This document shows positions 53,654-62,484 of a stretch of 64,000 bases of DNA, one piece after another. A model generated the notes under the pieces. The model saw only the letters and a program-made list of their open reading frames with translations. It was not told the origin of the DNA and did no database searches. The DNA lies in NCBI RefSeq assembly GCF_024137965.1, contig NZ_CP099975.1, positions 496,001-560,000 of the forward strand. Reading direction: 5' to 3'. The stretch comes from Halomonas sp. Y3 (GTDB taxonomy: Bacteria > Pseudomonadota > Gammaproteobacteria > Pseudomonadales > Halomonadaceae). Position numbers and translations under genes: made by a program. Positions within the stretch are counted from its first letter, which is position 1; the number at the start of each line of letters is the position of its first letter.

Positions 53654-54403
53654 TCAAAGCACTTTGGCTTCGTTCTTGAGTTTGTCGACCAGCTCATCCA
53701 CGGAGCCCACCTTGACGCCGCCCTGGCGCTCGGCCGGCGGCTCGACCTTGAGCAGCTTGACTCGACTGCCTACCGAAATGCCGAGATCCGCCGGGGACTT
53801 GACGTCCAGCGGCTTCTTCTTGGCCTTCATGATATCGGGCAGCTTGGCGTAGCGCGGCTCGTTAAGGCGCAAATCCGTCGTCACAATCGCAGGAAGCGTG
53901 AGCTCGACGGTCTGCAGGCCGCCGTCTACCTCGCGGGTCACCTGCACCTTGTCTCCCTCGACGTTGACCGCCGAGGCGAAGGTGCCCTGGGGCAGGCCGG
54001 TCAGGGCGGCGAGCATCTGGCCGGTCTGGTTGTTGTCGCTGTCGATGGCCTGCTTGCCGAGGATCACCAGGCCCGGCTGCTCCTCCTCGACCAGCTTGGC
54101 CAGCGCCTTGGCGGCACCCAGGGACTCGACGCGCTCGTCGGTCTCGACGTGGATGGCGCGATCGGCACCCAGCGCCAGGGCGGTACGCAGCTGCTCCTGG
54201 GCGGCCTTGGGACCGATGGTGACGGCGACGATCTCGGTGGCCACGCCCTTCTCCTTCAGGCGCACCGCCTCTTCCACGGCGATCTCGCAGAAGGGGTTCA
54301 TGGCCATCTTGACGTTGGTGAGATCGACGTCGGAGTGATCCGGCTTGACCCGGATCTTGACGTTGTAGTCGATGACGCGTTTGACCGCGACGAGGACTTT
54401 CAT
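53654..54403 (-). CDS. etfB: Electron transfer flavoprotein beta subunit
   Basis: A 249-residue partner of EtfA with the standard start [20 protein letters not shown] and the signature [20 protein letters not shown] near residue 183, which docks onto acyl-CoA dehydrogenases. AMP-binding [17 protein letters not shown] is near residue 125. It precedes etfA by 14 bases. GAAAGGAGATAG supplies its ribosome site. Confidence 0.96.
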   Translation of the reverse strand: MKVLVAVKRVIDYNVKIRVKPDHSDVDLTNVKMAMNPFCEIAVEEAVRLKEKGVATEIVAVTIGPKAAQEQLRTALALGADRAIHVETDERVESLGAAKALAKLVEEEQPGLVILGKQAIDSDNNQTGQMLAALTGLPQGTFASAVNVEGDKVQVTREVDGGLQTVELTLPAIVTTDLRLNEPRYAKLPDIMKAKKKPLDVKSPADLGISVGSRVKLLKVEPPAERQGGVKVGSVDELVDKLKNEAKVL

Positions 54404-54463
54404 GATCTATCTCCTTTCGAGGGGGCGGGCAGGCGTGCAGCGCCTGCTCATCGCCAGTCGTGA

Positions 54464-56248
54464 TTAGAGGGCGCTATCGTTGAGACGGGTCAGCACCGGG
54501 CCTGCATGGCGCAGGGTATGTCCATGGGCCATGGCCTGGGGGGCCTGAGTGGCCATGTAGAAGCGGGCCTGTTCGACGAGCCCTTCCAGGTAGTCCGAAT
54601 CACCGTCGTCGCCCGCAAGTCGTGCGTCCGCGGCGAGTGCCAGGCGGGCCATCTGCCAGGCGCCACAGGCGATGCCCAGCAGGTGAAGCAGAGGTACGGC
54701 GCCAGCGTAGAGATCGGCGGTGTCGGCCTTGTGATCGAGCAGCCAATCGGTGATCTCCTCCAGGAGTGTCGCCTGGTCATGCAGTGGTTCTGCCAGATCT
54801 CCGAGCCGCTGATGGGCGTCGAGCCTTGCGGTAGTCTCGCGAACATCGGCGATCAGCTCGCGCAGTGTCGCCCCCTCCTCGCGCAGGATCTTGCGGCCCA
54901 GCAGGTCGTTGGCCTGGATGCCTGTGGTACCTTCGTAAATGGTGATGATGCGGGCGTCGCGGAACAGCTGGGCGACCCCGGTTTCCTCCACGAAACCCAT
55001 CCCGCCGAACACCTGAATCGCCTCGTCGCAGAGGTCATTACCCACCTCGGTGCACCAGCCCTTGGCGACGGGCATCAGCAGGTCGACATAGCGGCGGTAC
55101 TTGTCGGCGACCTCGGCCTCCGGGTGGTGGCGTGCCACATCGAACCAGCCGGCGGCGGTATAGAGCAGGCCGCGCATGGCCATCAGCCGAGCGCGCATGG
55201 ACACCAGCATGCGCTTCACGTCCGGGTGAATGAGAATCGGCTTGCCGGCTTCGCCGGTAACGATATCGCGCCCCTGAACGCGCTCACGGGCATAGTCCAG
55301 AGCCGCCTGATAGGCGCGCTCGCCAAGCGCCACACCCTGCACGCCCACGTTGAAGCGCGCATCGTTCATCATGACGAACATGGTGGCCAACCCCTGGTGC
55401 GGCTCACCGACCAGGTAGCCCAGGGCGCCATCGCTGTCGCCATAGCTCAGGGTGCAGGTGGGGCTTCCGTGGATTCCCATCTTGTGCTCGATGGAGATGC
55501 AGCGGATATCGTTCTTCTCCCCGGGCTCGCCACGCTCGTCGAGCAGGTACTTGGGGACCAGAAAAAGCGACAGTCCTTTGACACCGGGCGGGGCGTCGGG
55601 CAGGCGGGCTAATACCAGGTGCACGATGTTGGGAGTGAGTTCATGTTCGCCGTAGGAGATATAGATCTTCTGTCCGAACAGGCGGTAGGCTCCATCTGCG
55701 GCCGACTCGGCTCGCATGCGCGTGGCAGCCAGGTCCGAGCCTGCCTGCGGCTCGGTGAGGTTCATGGTGGCGGCCCATTCGCCGCTGACGATCTTCTCCA
55801 GCCAGGTGCTTTTCTGCTCCTCGCTCGCGGCTATCATCATCGCTTCGGTCTGGCCGACATTCAGCTGGGGTAGCATGGCGAAGGCCATGTTGGTGGAGAA
55901 CCACATCTCCCACACCGGGGTGGAGACGAGCTTGGGTAACCCCTGGCCGCCGTGCTCTTGGGGCAGAGAGAGGCCGACCCAGCCGGCATCGCGGAACTGG
56001 TCGTACGCCTCCTGCCAGCCATCGGGGGTGATCACGCGCCCCTCTTCCAAGCGGCAGCCCTGACGATCACCGACCGGGTTGATGGGGGCAAGCACGCCGG
56101 AAGCGAACTTGCCGGCCTCTTCCAGCACGGCGCTCACCAGGTCGGCGGAAGCGTCCTCGCAGCCGGGTAATCCGGCGATTTCCTCGAGGCCAGCGAGCTC
56201 GTCGAGAATGAACTGCATATCACGCAGCGGTGCCGAGTAGTCGATCAT
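54464..56248 (-). CDS. Acyl-CoA dehydrogenase, DmdC-like (phenylpropanoyl-CoA type)
   Basis: A 594-residue dehydrogenase, larger than usual because of a C-terminal helical extension (from about residue 460) seen in the DmdC (methylmercaptopropionyl-CoA dehydrogenase) group. TEPQAGSDLAATRMRAES near residue 169 is the flavin loop and IYEGTTGIQANDLLGRK near residue 436 holds the catalytic Glu. In this operon it could desaturate phenylpropanoyl-CoA (dihydrocinnamoyl) to cinnamoyl-CoA, letting saturated side chains enter the pathway. Confidence 0.87.
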   Translation of the reverse strand: MIDYSAPLRDMQFILDELAGLEEIAGLPGCEDASADLVSAVLEEAGKFASGVLAPINPVGDRQGCRLEEGRVITPDGWQEAYDQFRDAGWVGLSLPQEHGGQGLPKLVSTPVWEMWFSTNMAFAMLPQLNVGQTEAMMIAASEEQKSTWLEKIVSGEWAATMNLTEPQAGSDLAATRMRAESAADGAYRLFGQKIYISYGEHELTPNIVHLVLARLPDAPPGVKGLSLFLVPKYLLDERGEPGEKNDIRCISIEHKMGIHGSPTCTLSYGDSDGALGYLVGEPHQGLATMFVMMNDARFNVGVQGVALGERAYQAALDYARERVQGRDIVTGEAGKPILIHPDVKRMLVSMRARLMAMRGLLYTAAGWFDVARHHPEAEVADKYRRYVDLLMPVAKGWCTEVGNDLCDEAIQVFGGMGFVEETGVAQLFRDARIITIYEGTTGIQANDLLGRKILREEGATLRELIADVRETTARLDAHQRLGDLAEPLHDQATLLEEITDWLLDHKADTADLYAGAVPLLHLLGIACGAWQMARLALAADARLAGDDGDSDYLEGLVEQARFYMATQAPQAMAHGHTLRHAGPVLTRLNDSAL

Positions 56249-56307
56249 GCTAAGGCCCTTCGAATCGTTTATCTACGGTCCCGTCTCGAGGCACGGGGTA
56301 GAGGACA

Positions 56308-57078
56308 TTACTTGGCGGCCATGCGTAGGGAGCCATCGAGGCGGATGGTCTCCCCGTTGAGCATGGTGTTGTCGACGATATGGCAGGCCAGGCGTGCGAA
56401 TTCGTCGGGCTCACCCAGTCGCCTTGGGAAAGGAATGGAGGCAGCCAGGCCCTGCTGCACCTCTTCCGGCAGGGTCTTCATCAAGGGGGTCATGAAGAGC
56501 CCGGGGGCGATGGTCATCACGCGGATGCCGTGACGCGCCAGCTCCCTGGCCATGGGCAGGGTCATGGCGACGATGCCGCCCTTGGAGGCCGCATAGCCTG
56601 CCTGGCCGATCTGGCCGTCGAAGGCCGCCACCGAGGCGGTATTGATGATCACGCCGCGTTCGCCGTCTTCCTGAGACTCGCCTCTGGCCATGGCGGCGGC
56701 GGCCACGCGGGCCATGTTGAAGCTGCCGTTGAGATTGATATCGACAATGCGCGAGAAGGTGTCGAGAGGCTGTGGGTTGCCGTCGCGGTCGAGTACCTTG
56801 GCCGGATTGCCGATGCCGGCACAGTTGACTAGCCCATGGAGCCCTCCGAAGGCTTCCACGGCGAGGTCGACGGCCGCTGTAGCCTCCTGTTCGTCGGTGA
56901 CGTTGGTGCGCTGGAATCGGGCGTGTTCACCGAGCTCCTGAGCCAGGGCTTCGCCGCGTTCGACGTTGAGATCGGCGATCACGACCCGGCCGCCCGCGGC
57001 ATGGAGGGCACGTACCGTCGCTTCACCGAGCCCTGAGGCGCCACCGGTAACGACAAAGGCATTGTCCTGGAATTTCAT
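56308..57078 (-). CDS. 3-hydroxyacyl-CoA dehydrogenase, SDR type (HSD10-like)
   Basis: A 256-residue short-chain dehydrogenase: NAD site [20 protein letters not shown] near residue 10, [16 protein letters not shown] near residue 85 and catalytic Tyr and Lys in [12 protein letters not shown]. The close pattern of type 2 (HSD10) dehydrogenases fits oxidation of 3-hydroxy-3-arylpropanoyl-CoA to the 3-oxo compound, the step between the hydratase and a thiolase. The start is preceded by AAGGAGAATG on the minus strand. Confidence 0.87.
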   Translation of the reverse strand: MKFQDNAFVVTGGASGLGEATVRALHAAGGRVVIADLNVERGEALAQELGEHARFQRTNVTDEQEATAAVDLAVEAFGGLHGLVNCAGIGNPAKVLDRDGNPQPLDTFSRIVDINLNGSFNMARVAAAAMARGESQEDGERGVIINTASVAAFDGQIGQAGYAASKGGIVAMTLPMARELARHGIRVMTIAPGLFMTPLMKTLPEEVQQGLAASIPFPRRLGEPDEFARLACHIVDNTMLNGETIRLDGSLRMAAK

Positions 57079-57103
57079 GGCATTCTCCTTGTTTTAAAGC
57101 CGA

Positions 57104-57874
57104 TCAGGTGCGAGGCCCCTGGCCCTTGCGTTGCAGGAACTCACCGATACGTGCGGCCACCTCGGGACTTGTCTGAGTCAGCGCGGCGGTCAGGGACTCG
57201 ACGAAGAGGCCGTCTTCGCTGGCCATGTTGTCGATGCGCGAGATGGCCGACACCATGGCCCAGTTGGCCATGGGGGCATTCTCGGCGATGCGTTCGGCGA
57301 GCTGACGCGCCTTGGTCAGGCTCTCGCCCTCACCGACCACATGGTGGGAGAGCCCCAGGCGCTGGCCTTCCTCCGCCTCCAGGATGCGACCGGTAAGCAT
57401 CATCTCGCACATGCGGCCGGCGCCGATGATGCCGGCGACGCGTACCGAGGCGCCACCGCCCACGAAGATGCCGTGGCGGCCTTCCGGCAGCTGGTAGATG
57501 GTGCTGGGCTCGGCGACCCGCACATGGGTGGCGGTGGCCAGTTCCAGGCCGCCGCCGATGACCGCGCCCTGCATGGCGGCAACCACCGGGATTCCCCCGT
57601 TCTGCAAACGGTCGAAGATGCGATGCCAGCCGCGTGAGTGCTGCATCACGCCGAAGGGATCGCGATGCTGATGCTCGGAGAGATCCAGCCCGGCGCAGAA
57701 GTGCTTGCCCTCGGCGGCGAGAATGATCACGCGGGTGTCTTCCGGTGTTGCCACCAGGGCCTGTTCCAGCGCATCGAGCAGGCGGTCGCTGACGGCGTTG
57801 CGTTTCTCCGGGCGTGCAAGGGTGATGGTATAGATGCTGTTGTCCAGCGATGTCTTGACGAGGGTGTCGTTCAT
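57104..57874 (-). CDS. Enoyl-CoA hydratase, hydroxycinnamoyl-CoA type
   Basis: A 256-residue crotonase-fold protein. Oxyanion-hole parts are FCAGLDLSEHQHRDPFG near residue 61 and GAVIGGGLELATATHVRVAE near residue 103. With an SDR dehydrogenase next to it in place of an aldehyde product enzyme, hydration rather than retro-aldol cleavage to a benzaldehyde seems more likely, but a lyase (Ech) cannot be ruled out. ATG 57874 matches the usual family start better than upstream codons. Confidence 0.83.
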   Translation of the reverse strand: MNDTLVKTSLDNSIYTITLARPEKRNAVSDRLLDALEQALVATPEDTRVIILAAEGKHFCAGLDLSEHQHRDPFGVMQHSRGWHRIFDRLQNGGIPVVAAMQGAVIGGGLELATATHVRVAEPSTIYQLPEGRHGIFVGGGASVRVAGIIGAGRMCEMMLTGRILEAEEGQRLGLSHHVVGEGESLTKARQLAERIAENAPMANWAMVSAISRIDNMASEDGLFVESLTAALTQTSPEVAARIGEFLQRKGQGPRT

Positions 57875-57911
57875 GATGGTTCTCGATAATCTCGATAAGG
57901 AAGTCGGCGGG

Positions 57912-59765
57912 TTACAGGGTGATGACGCGGCCGTCGAGCCGCTCGGCATACAGCGCTTCGACGAGCTCGGCGCGACGCGTCAGGACCTGGCGCTGGTTGA
58001 TATAGGCCTTGTCGGTAATCTCGCCGGCCTCCAGGGAGGGGGGCTCCTCGAGCAGCATGGCGCGGGCTGGATAGGTCGAGCTGCCGCCTTTGGCTTTAAG
58101 CGTTTGCATGGCCTTGCGAACGTGATCGACGAGGATGGGGTGGGCGATGAGTTCGGCGACCGATGCATCGTCGGCAAGGTCGGGGCATAGGCGTCGGCAT
58201 TCGCCCACGTTGGGGAAGATCAGGAAGCCAATCTCGTCACGATCATGACCGGTTACCACGATGTCGAGGCCTGCGGGATTGAGGGCCTCGAGTCCCGCCA
58301 TGCGCAGTGAGCCCACATGCACCCAAGTGCCGGTCAGGAGCTTGAAATCCTCACCGACTCGGCCATCGAAGAGCAGCCCCATCTCGGGGCACTCGGGGTC
58401 CACGAACTCCACGGCGTCACCGATCATGTAGAAACCCTCGTCGTCGAAGGCCTGCTTCGTCAGCTCCGGCTGCTTCCAGTAGCCCTGGAAGACGTTGGGG
58501 CCCTTGATGCGTACCTCCAGCTTGTCAGCACCGGGCACCAGCTTGAGAGTGGTGCCCGGAATTGGTACGCCTATGACGCCTGAGCGTACCGCCGGGAAGT
58601 GGCAATCCGTGCAGATCGGAGCCGTTTCCGTTGAACCCCAGGAGGAGGTGATCATGATGTCCTCGCCCGAGGTCTCCCGAGCCATCTCTTCCAGTGCCTG
58701 CCAGAGGTGATTGGGCAGGGCCGCGGCAGCATAGAAGATGACCTTCAGCCGGGCGAAAAAGGCCTTGCGAAGCGTTTCGTCCTTGCGCAGCAGTGGAACC
58801 AGCATGTCGTAGGCGCGTGGCACGCTGAAGTAGACAGTGGGCGAGACCTCCTTGAGGTTGCGCGCGGTCTTCTCGATCAAGGTGGGGGTCGGCTTGCCGT
58901 CATCCAGGTAGAGCGTCCCGCCCCAGCGCAGGATGATATTGAAGTTGTGATTGCCGCCGAAGGTGTGACTCCAGGGCAGCCAGTCCAGCATGATGGTCGG
59001 CTCCTTGGTGAGAAGCGGCCACACCAGTTCCTTGGCCTTCTGGTTGGAACACAGCATGCGTTGGGTATTGGGGACGGCCTTGGGGGTATTGACGGACCCT
59101 GAGGTGAACAGGAACTTGGCAATGGTCTCGGGCGTGATGGTGGCGAAGGCTGCCATCACCGCTGACTCATCACCATGTTGCTCCAGCTCGGCGAAGGGGG
59201 TGGCATCCTCCGTCTCGTTGCTGCGGCTCCCGGCCACGATGATGGCGTCGTGGCTGTCTGCGATATTGTTCAGAGCAGGACGATAGGCCTCGACGGGATC
59301 AGCATAGATGACGCCGGGCTCCAGCAGCTGGATCTGGCTCTTGAGCTTGACATGATCCTTGGACATCAGCGAGCTGCCGGGAGAGATCGAGCAGGGCGGC
59401 ACGCCAATATGCATGGCGGCCGTCATGAGCAGGGCATGCTCGATGCTGTTCTCCGAGAGAATCACTAGCGGTCGCTCGGGGGAGAGGTCCTGCCGTAGTA
59501 GCCAGGTGGCGATGGCAATCACCCGGCAGCGTGCCTCTCCATAGGTGAGCCTTTGCCAGTTGCCCTGGCCATCGCGTTCCGCCAGCCAGGTTCTATCCGG
59601 TGCCTCTCGAGCCCAGTGCTCCAGCCACTCGCCGCTGCAGCGGTCATAGGTACCGAGGTGCACCTCGGAGTTCATCAGTTGGCTGCCGTCATCCCGGTGT
59701 TCCAGGCACACCTGTGGATCCATGAAGTCGGGCACTTGTTCTTGGTAGCACTGGGAGGCTGTCAT
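57912..59765 (-). CDS. fcs: Feruloyl/4-coumaroyl-CoA synthetase (AMP-forming)
   Basis: A 617-residue adenylate-forming ligase with the P-loop FLFTSGSVNTPKAVPNTQRM near residue 225, where the second half (VNTPKAV) departs from the usual TGxPKG, as in feruloyl-CoA synthase relatives. Motif SSWGSTETAPIC near residue 375 and a C-terminal Lys region (ITDKAYINQRQVL) follow. It would activate 4-coumarate, ferulate or similar acids. AAGGAG, 8 bases before the ATG at 59765, is strong. It heads the operon that runs to ETF-QO, with the MarR-type operator 56 bases upstream. Confidence 0.85.
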   Translation of the reverse strand: MTASQCYQEQVPDFMDPQVCLEHRDDGSQLMNSEVHLGTYDRCSGEWLEHWAREAPDRTWLAERDGQGNWQRLTYGEARCRVIAIATWLLRQDLSPERPLVILSENSIEHALLMTAAMHIGVPPCSISPGSSLMSKDHVKLKSQIQLLEPGVIYADPVEAYRPALNNIADSHDAIIVAGSRSNETEDATPFAELEQHGDESAVMAAFATITPETIAKFLFTSGSVNTPKAVPNTQRMLCSNQKAKELVWPLLTKEPTIMLDWLPWSHTFGGNHNFNIILRWGGTLYLDDGKPTPTLIEKTARNLKEVSPTVYFSVPRAYDMLVPLLRKDETLRKAFFARLKVIFYAAAALPNHLWQALEEMARETSGEDIMITSSWGSTETAPICTDCHFPAVRSGVIGVPIPGTTLKLVPGADKLEVRIKGPNVFQGYWKQPELTKQAFDDEGFYMIGDAVEFVDPECPEMGLLFDGRVGEDFKLLTGTWVHVGSLRMAGLEALNPAGLDIVVTGHDRDEIGFLIFPNVGECRRLCPDLADDASVAELIAHPILVDHVRKAMQTLKAKGGSSTYPARAMLLEEPPSLEAGEITDKAYINQRQVLTRRAELVEALYAERLDGRVITL

Positions 59766-59820
59766 TATTGGCTCCTTGCTGTCTGCCGGCTGGGGGGCAA
59801 GCATATGTTGCTAGAAAATA

Positions 59821-59839
59821 CTGTTGTATTTATAAACAA
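59821..59839. promoter_or_regulatory. MarR-type operator, copy 4 (CoA ligase operon)
   Basis: CTGTTGTATTTATAAACAA, with core TGTTG-N7-AAACA. It matches the site at 18824 in 15 of 19 positions. It lies in the promoter region of the minus-strand ligase operon and links it to the distant thioesterase, TRAP and CoA-transferase genes. Confidence 0.65.
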
Positions 59840-60011
59840 TAAAGAGACTACAACAGCTTCCTGGCCGGGTCATGTCTCTGGCGCTACGTCTTTGGTCTAG
59901 TGCCGGAGCTCAGCGGGGCGGGGAGCTATCGAGCGGTGATGATGCGCGGGTGCTGGCGTCCTTAGGGGCACATCAAGATGGCACCAGCCGGCTGACGATT
60001 GGCACAGGCCG

Positions 60012-60056
60012 AACCGACAAGGCCCCGAGAGCGATGCTCTCGGGGCCTTGTCGGTT
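60012..60056 (-). terminator. Very long perfect hairpin after MarR 3
   Basis: Arms 60012-60032 and 60036-60056 are perfectly complementary over 21 bp with a GAT loop. No T run follows on either strand. It is 23 bases past the MarR 3 stop and resembles the hairpin at 19795 in design but not sequence. The rest of the 314-base gap (59840-60011) holds nothing I can support. Confidence 0.6.
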
Positions 60057-60079
60057 GGGGGGAATTGGCTATGAGGCGG

Positions 60080-60550
60080 TCAGCCGGCGTTGCGCACCGG
60101 CACTCGGCTGAGATGGTTGTTCTCGTCGGCCAGGGTCTGCAGCAGCCGGCAGAGGGTTTCGCGCTCATCCGCTTCCAGGGGGGCGAGGATCTCCTCCTGC
60201 ACCTCGGCCACGGAAGGCTCCGCAGCGTGGCGCAGGCGCTCCCCCTCCTGGGTCAGGGTCACCAGCATGGCGCGGCGATCCTCGGGGTTGCGCTGGCGAG
60301 TCACCAGGCCACGCTCCTCCAGCTTCCTTACCACCACGGCCACGGTATTGCGGTCCAGGGCCGTATGGCCCCCCAGGGTGATCTGGTCGATGGAGCCATG
60401 CTCCTCCAGCGCGCAGAGGATGATGTACTGCAGCTGAGTCAGCTGATGGATCTCGCACTTGCGCAGGAAGATCGCCACGCTGATCTGATGGCAGCGCCGG
60501 AGCAGGTTGCCGGGAAACTGGCTGGCTTCCGAGAAGGGGGCTGCGGTCAT
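60080..60550 (-). CDS. MarR-family regulator 3, MobR-like by position
   Basis: A 156-residue winged-helix protein: HQLTQLQYIILCALEEHGSI near residue 35, recognition helix ITLGGHTALDRNTVAVVVRK and wing NPEDRRAMLVTLTQEGERL. It is last in the TRAP operon that points away from the mobA-like gene. In Comamonas testosteroni the MarR protein MobR represses mobA and is released by 3-hydroxybenzoate; the same role is likely here. Paired inverted operators in the divergent region fit a dimer. Confidence 0.8.
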   Translation of the reverse strand: MTAAPFSEASQFPGNLLRRCHQISVAIFLRKCEIHQLTQLQYIILCALEEHGSIDQITLGGHTALDRNTVAVVVRKLEERGLVTRQRNPEDRRAMLVTLTQEGERLRHAAEPSVAEVQEEILAPLEADERETLCRLLQTLADENNHLSRVPVRNAG

Positions 60551-60638
60551 GGTCAGGCTCTACTCGAGGGTGGACGGGGCGCTAACTTAGCAGAATCAGG
60601 GAGTTCGGGCACCCGCCGGGCCAGGCCGGCGGGTAGCA

Positions 60639-61898
60639 TCAGCGGAAGACGCTGACCAGCCAGGGGTTGAAGATGGTCACCAGGATCACCAGGCAGGCCG
60701 CTAGCACGAAGGGCATGATCCATCTGGTGATGCGCGGCAGACTGACGTTGCTGATCGCCGAGGCGACGTAGAGACCGGCGCCCACCGGCGGCGTCAGCAG
60801 CCCCAGGCTCAGGGTCATGCAGGTGACGATGCCGAAGTGGATGGGATCGATGCCGTAGCTCTGCTGGGCCACCGGCAGCAGGATCGGCACCAGGATGATC
60901 AGGGCGGCGATGCCGTCGAGCACCATGCCCACCACGATCAGCATCACGAAGACCAGCAGCATGAAGACCAGCGGGCTCTCGGTGGCGCCCTGCATCAGTC
61001 CCGCCACCTGCTGGGGAATCTGGTTGTAGACCAGCACCCAGCCGAAGGCCTTGGCCGCGGCGATCAGGAACAGCACGATGGCGGTGTTGCGCGCCGTCCG
61101 CTGGAGCACTCCGGGGAGCTGTCCCCACTTCAGCTCGCGGAACACCAGGCCGCCGATGAGCAGCGCCATCAGGGTCGCCACCGCCGCCGACTCGGTGGGG
61201 GTGACGACGCCGAAGGCGATGCCGCCGACGATGACCAGCGGGATGACCAGGGTCAGCAGGGCGCCCCGGGTGGCACCCCACAGCGGGATAGCTTGCTTGT
61301 TGCCGGTGTCCCGCTTCTTCGCCCGCCCGGCCATCAGCGCGATCAGGCCGCTGATCAGCAGGAAGAGGACCAGGCCCGGAAGGATGCCGCCCAGGAACAT
61401 CGCCCCGATCGAGACCTGGGCGATCACGCCATAGATGATGAAGACCATGGAGGGCGGGATGATCGGCCCCAGCAGGCCGCTGCCCGCGGTGAGCGCGGCG
61501 GCGAACCCCTTGTCGTAGCCGTCGCGCTCCATCTCCGGGGTCATGACCCGGCTCATGATGGCGATCTGCGCCGTGGCGGAGCCCATGATGGAGGCCAGCA
61601 TCAGGTTCGAGGTGAGGGAGACATAGGCGATGCTGTGGGGGATCCAGGCGAACCAGGCGCGGGCCGCGAGGATGATCCGGCGGGTAATGCCCCCCTCGTT
61701 CATGATCTCCCCCAGCAGGATGAAGAGCGGGATCGCCAGCAGGTCGAACACCTCCAGGGAGCCGAAGATCACCTGGGGCAGGTTGTCGAGCAGGCGGTAG
61801 TTGCCGGAGGTGATGATGAAGGTGAAGGTCGAGGCCAGCAGCACGAAGGCGATGGGCATGCCGAGCAGCATGAAGAGCAGGAAGGCGGCCAGGGTCAT
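60639..61898 (-). CDS. TRAP transporter large permease, DctM type
   Basis: A 419-residue permease with about 12 hydrophobic segments; DctM marks are LASIMGSATAQIAIMSRVMT near residue 100 and GSGLLGPIIPPSMVFIIYGV near residue 138. ATG 61898 starts 4 bases after the DctQ stop; the longer frame upstream is out of keeping with the family. It belongs to the third TRAP system, probably for 3-hydroxybenzoate, as judged by the divergent monooxygenase. Confidence 0.9.
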   Translation of the reverse strand: MTLAAFLLFMLLGMPIAFVLLASTFTFIITSGNYRLLDNLPQVIFGSLEVFDLLAIPLFILLGEIMNEGGITRRIILAARAWFAWIPHSIAYVSLTSNLMLASIMGSATAQIAIMSRVMTPEMERDGYDKGFAAALTAGSGLLGPIIPPSMVFIIYGVIAQVSIGAMFLGGILPGLVLFLLISGLIALMAGRAKKRDTGNKQAIPLWGATRGALLTLVIPLVIVGGIAFGVVTPTESAAVATLMALLIGGLVFRELKWGQLPGVLQRTARNTAIVLFLIAAAKAFGWVLVYNQIPQQVAGLMQGATESPLVFMLLVFVMLIVVGMVLDGIAALIILVPILLPVAQQSYGIDPIHFGIVTCMTLSLGLLTPPVGAGLYVASAISNVSLPRITRWIMPFVLAACLVILVTIFNPWLVSVFR

Positions 61899-61902
61899 GC
61901 GG

Positions 61903-62421
61903 TCACTCCTCGTCGCTGGCCAGGGTGAAGACCGTGCGTGAGCGGTCCGGCAGCCTGGCGATGAGGTGGAAGATGGAGGTGGCACAGAAGATCGGCACGA
62001 TCAGGTAGAAGTGCCACTTGGGCCAGTCGAGGGTGATGGCGATATCGAAGGCGACCGAAGGCGAGCGCAGCCACCCGATGGAGTACCAGAGCATCACCGC
62101 CAGGATCGCCAGGCAGACCAGCTCGGTCAGCCAGTAGCAGGCCCGCTGGGCCGGTGCGGGCAGCAGGCCCACCAGCATGGTCAGGCGCACGTGCTGGTCG
62201 TGGTGGATCGCGATGGAGATGGCCAGAAAGGCCATCCAGATCAGGATGTAGACCGCCAGCTCGTTGGCAAAGTAGAGCGGGCTGTTGAGCACATAGCGGG
62301 CAAAGACATTGGCGATCAGCACCACGCTGAAGGCGGCAATCAGCAGGCTGCAGAGAAACTGCTCGACCCGGGCCAGCCCGTGGCTGGCCCGGCTCAGCCA
62401 GGTATCGTGTCGGGTGTTCAT
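61903..62421 (-). CDS. TRAP transporter small permease, DctQ type
   Basis: A 172-residue four-segment membrane protein (about 18-40, 52-72, 92-114, 134-158) with the DctQ-like NSPLYFANELAVYILIWMAF and IHHDQHVRLTML segments. It pairs with the large permease downstream and follows the binding-protein gene by 63 bases that hold a strong hairpin. Confidence 0.88.
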   Translation of the reverse strand: MNTRHDTWLSRASHGLARVEQFLCSLLIAAFSVVLIANVFARYVLNSPLYFANELAVYILIWMAFLAISIAIHHDQHVRLTMLVGLLPAPAQRACYWLTELVCLAILAVMLWYSIGWLRSPSVAFDIAITLDWPKWHFYLIVPIFCATSIFHLIARLPDRSRTVFTLASDEE

Positions 62422-62445
62422 GGGGCTCTCTTCCGGTACGGGCTT

Positions 62446-62477
62446 CCGGTACGGGGCGCCTGGGCGCCTCGTACCGG
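62446..62477 (-). other. Intercistronic hairpin between TRAP P and Q genes
   Basis: Arms 62446-62460 and 62463-62477 pair over 15 bases with one mismatch, right after the binding-protein stop on the minus strand. It parallels the stems at 21193 and 44096. Confidence 0.6.
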
Positions 62478-62484
62478 TCTAGCC

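Noticed and set aside
59872-60111. 79-codon frame between the ligase and MarR 3
   Set aside because: It reads through the 21-bp perfect hairpin, has no ribosome site and shows no domain.
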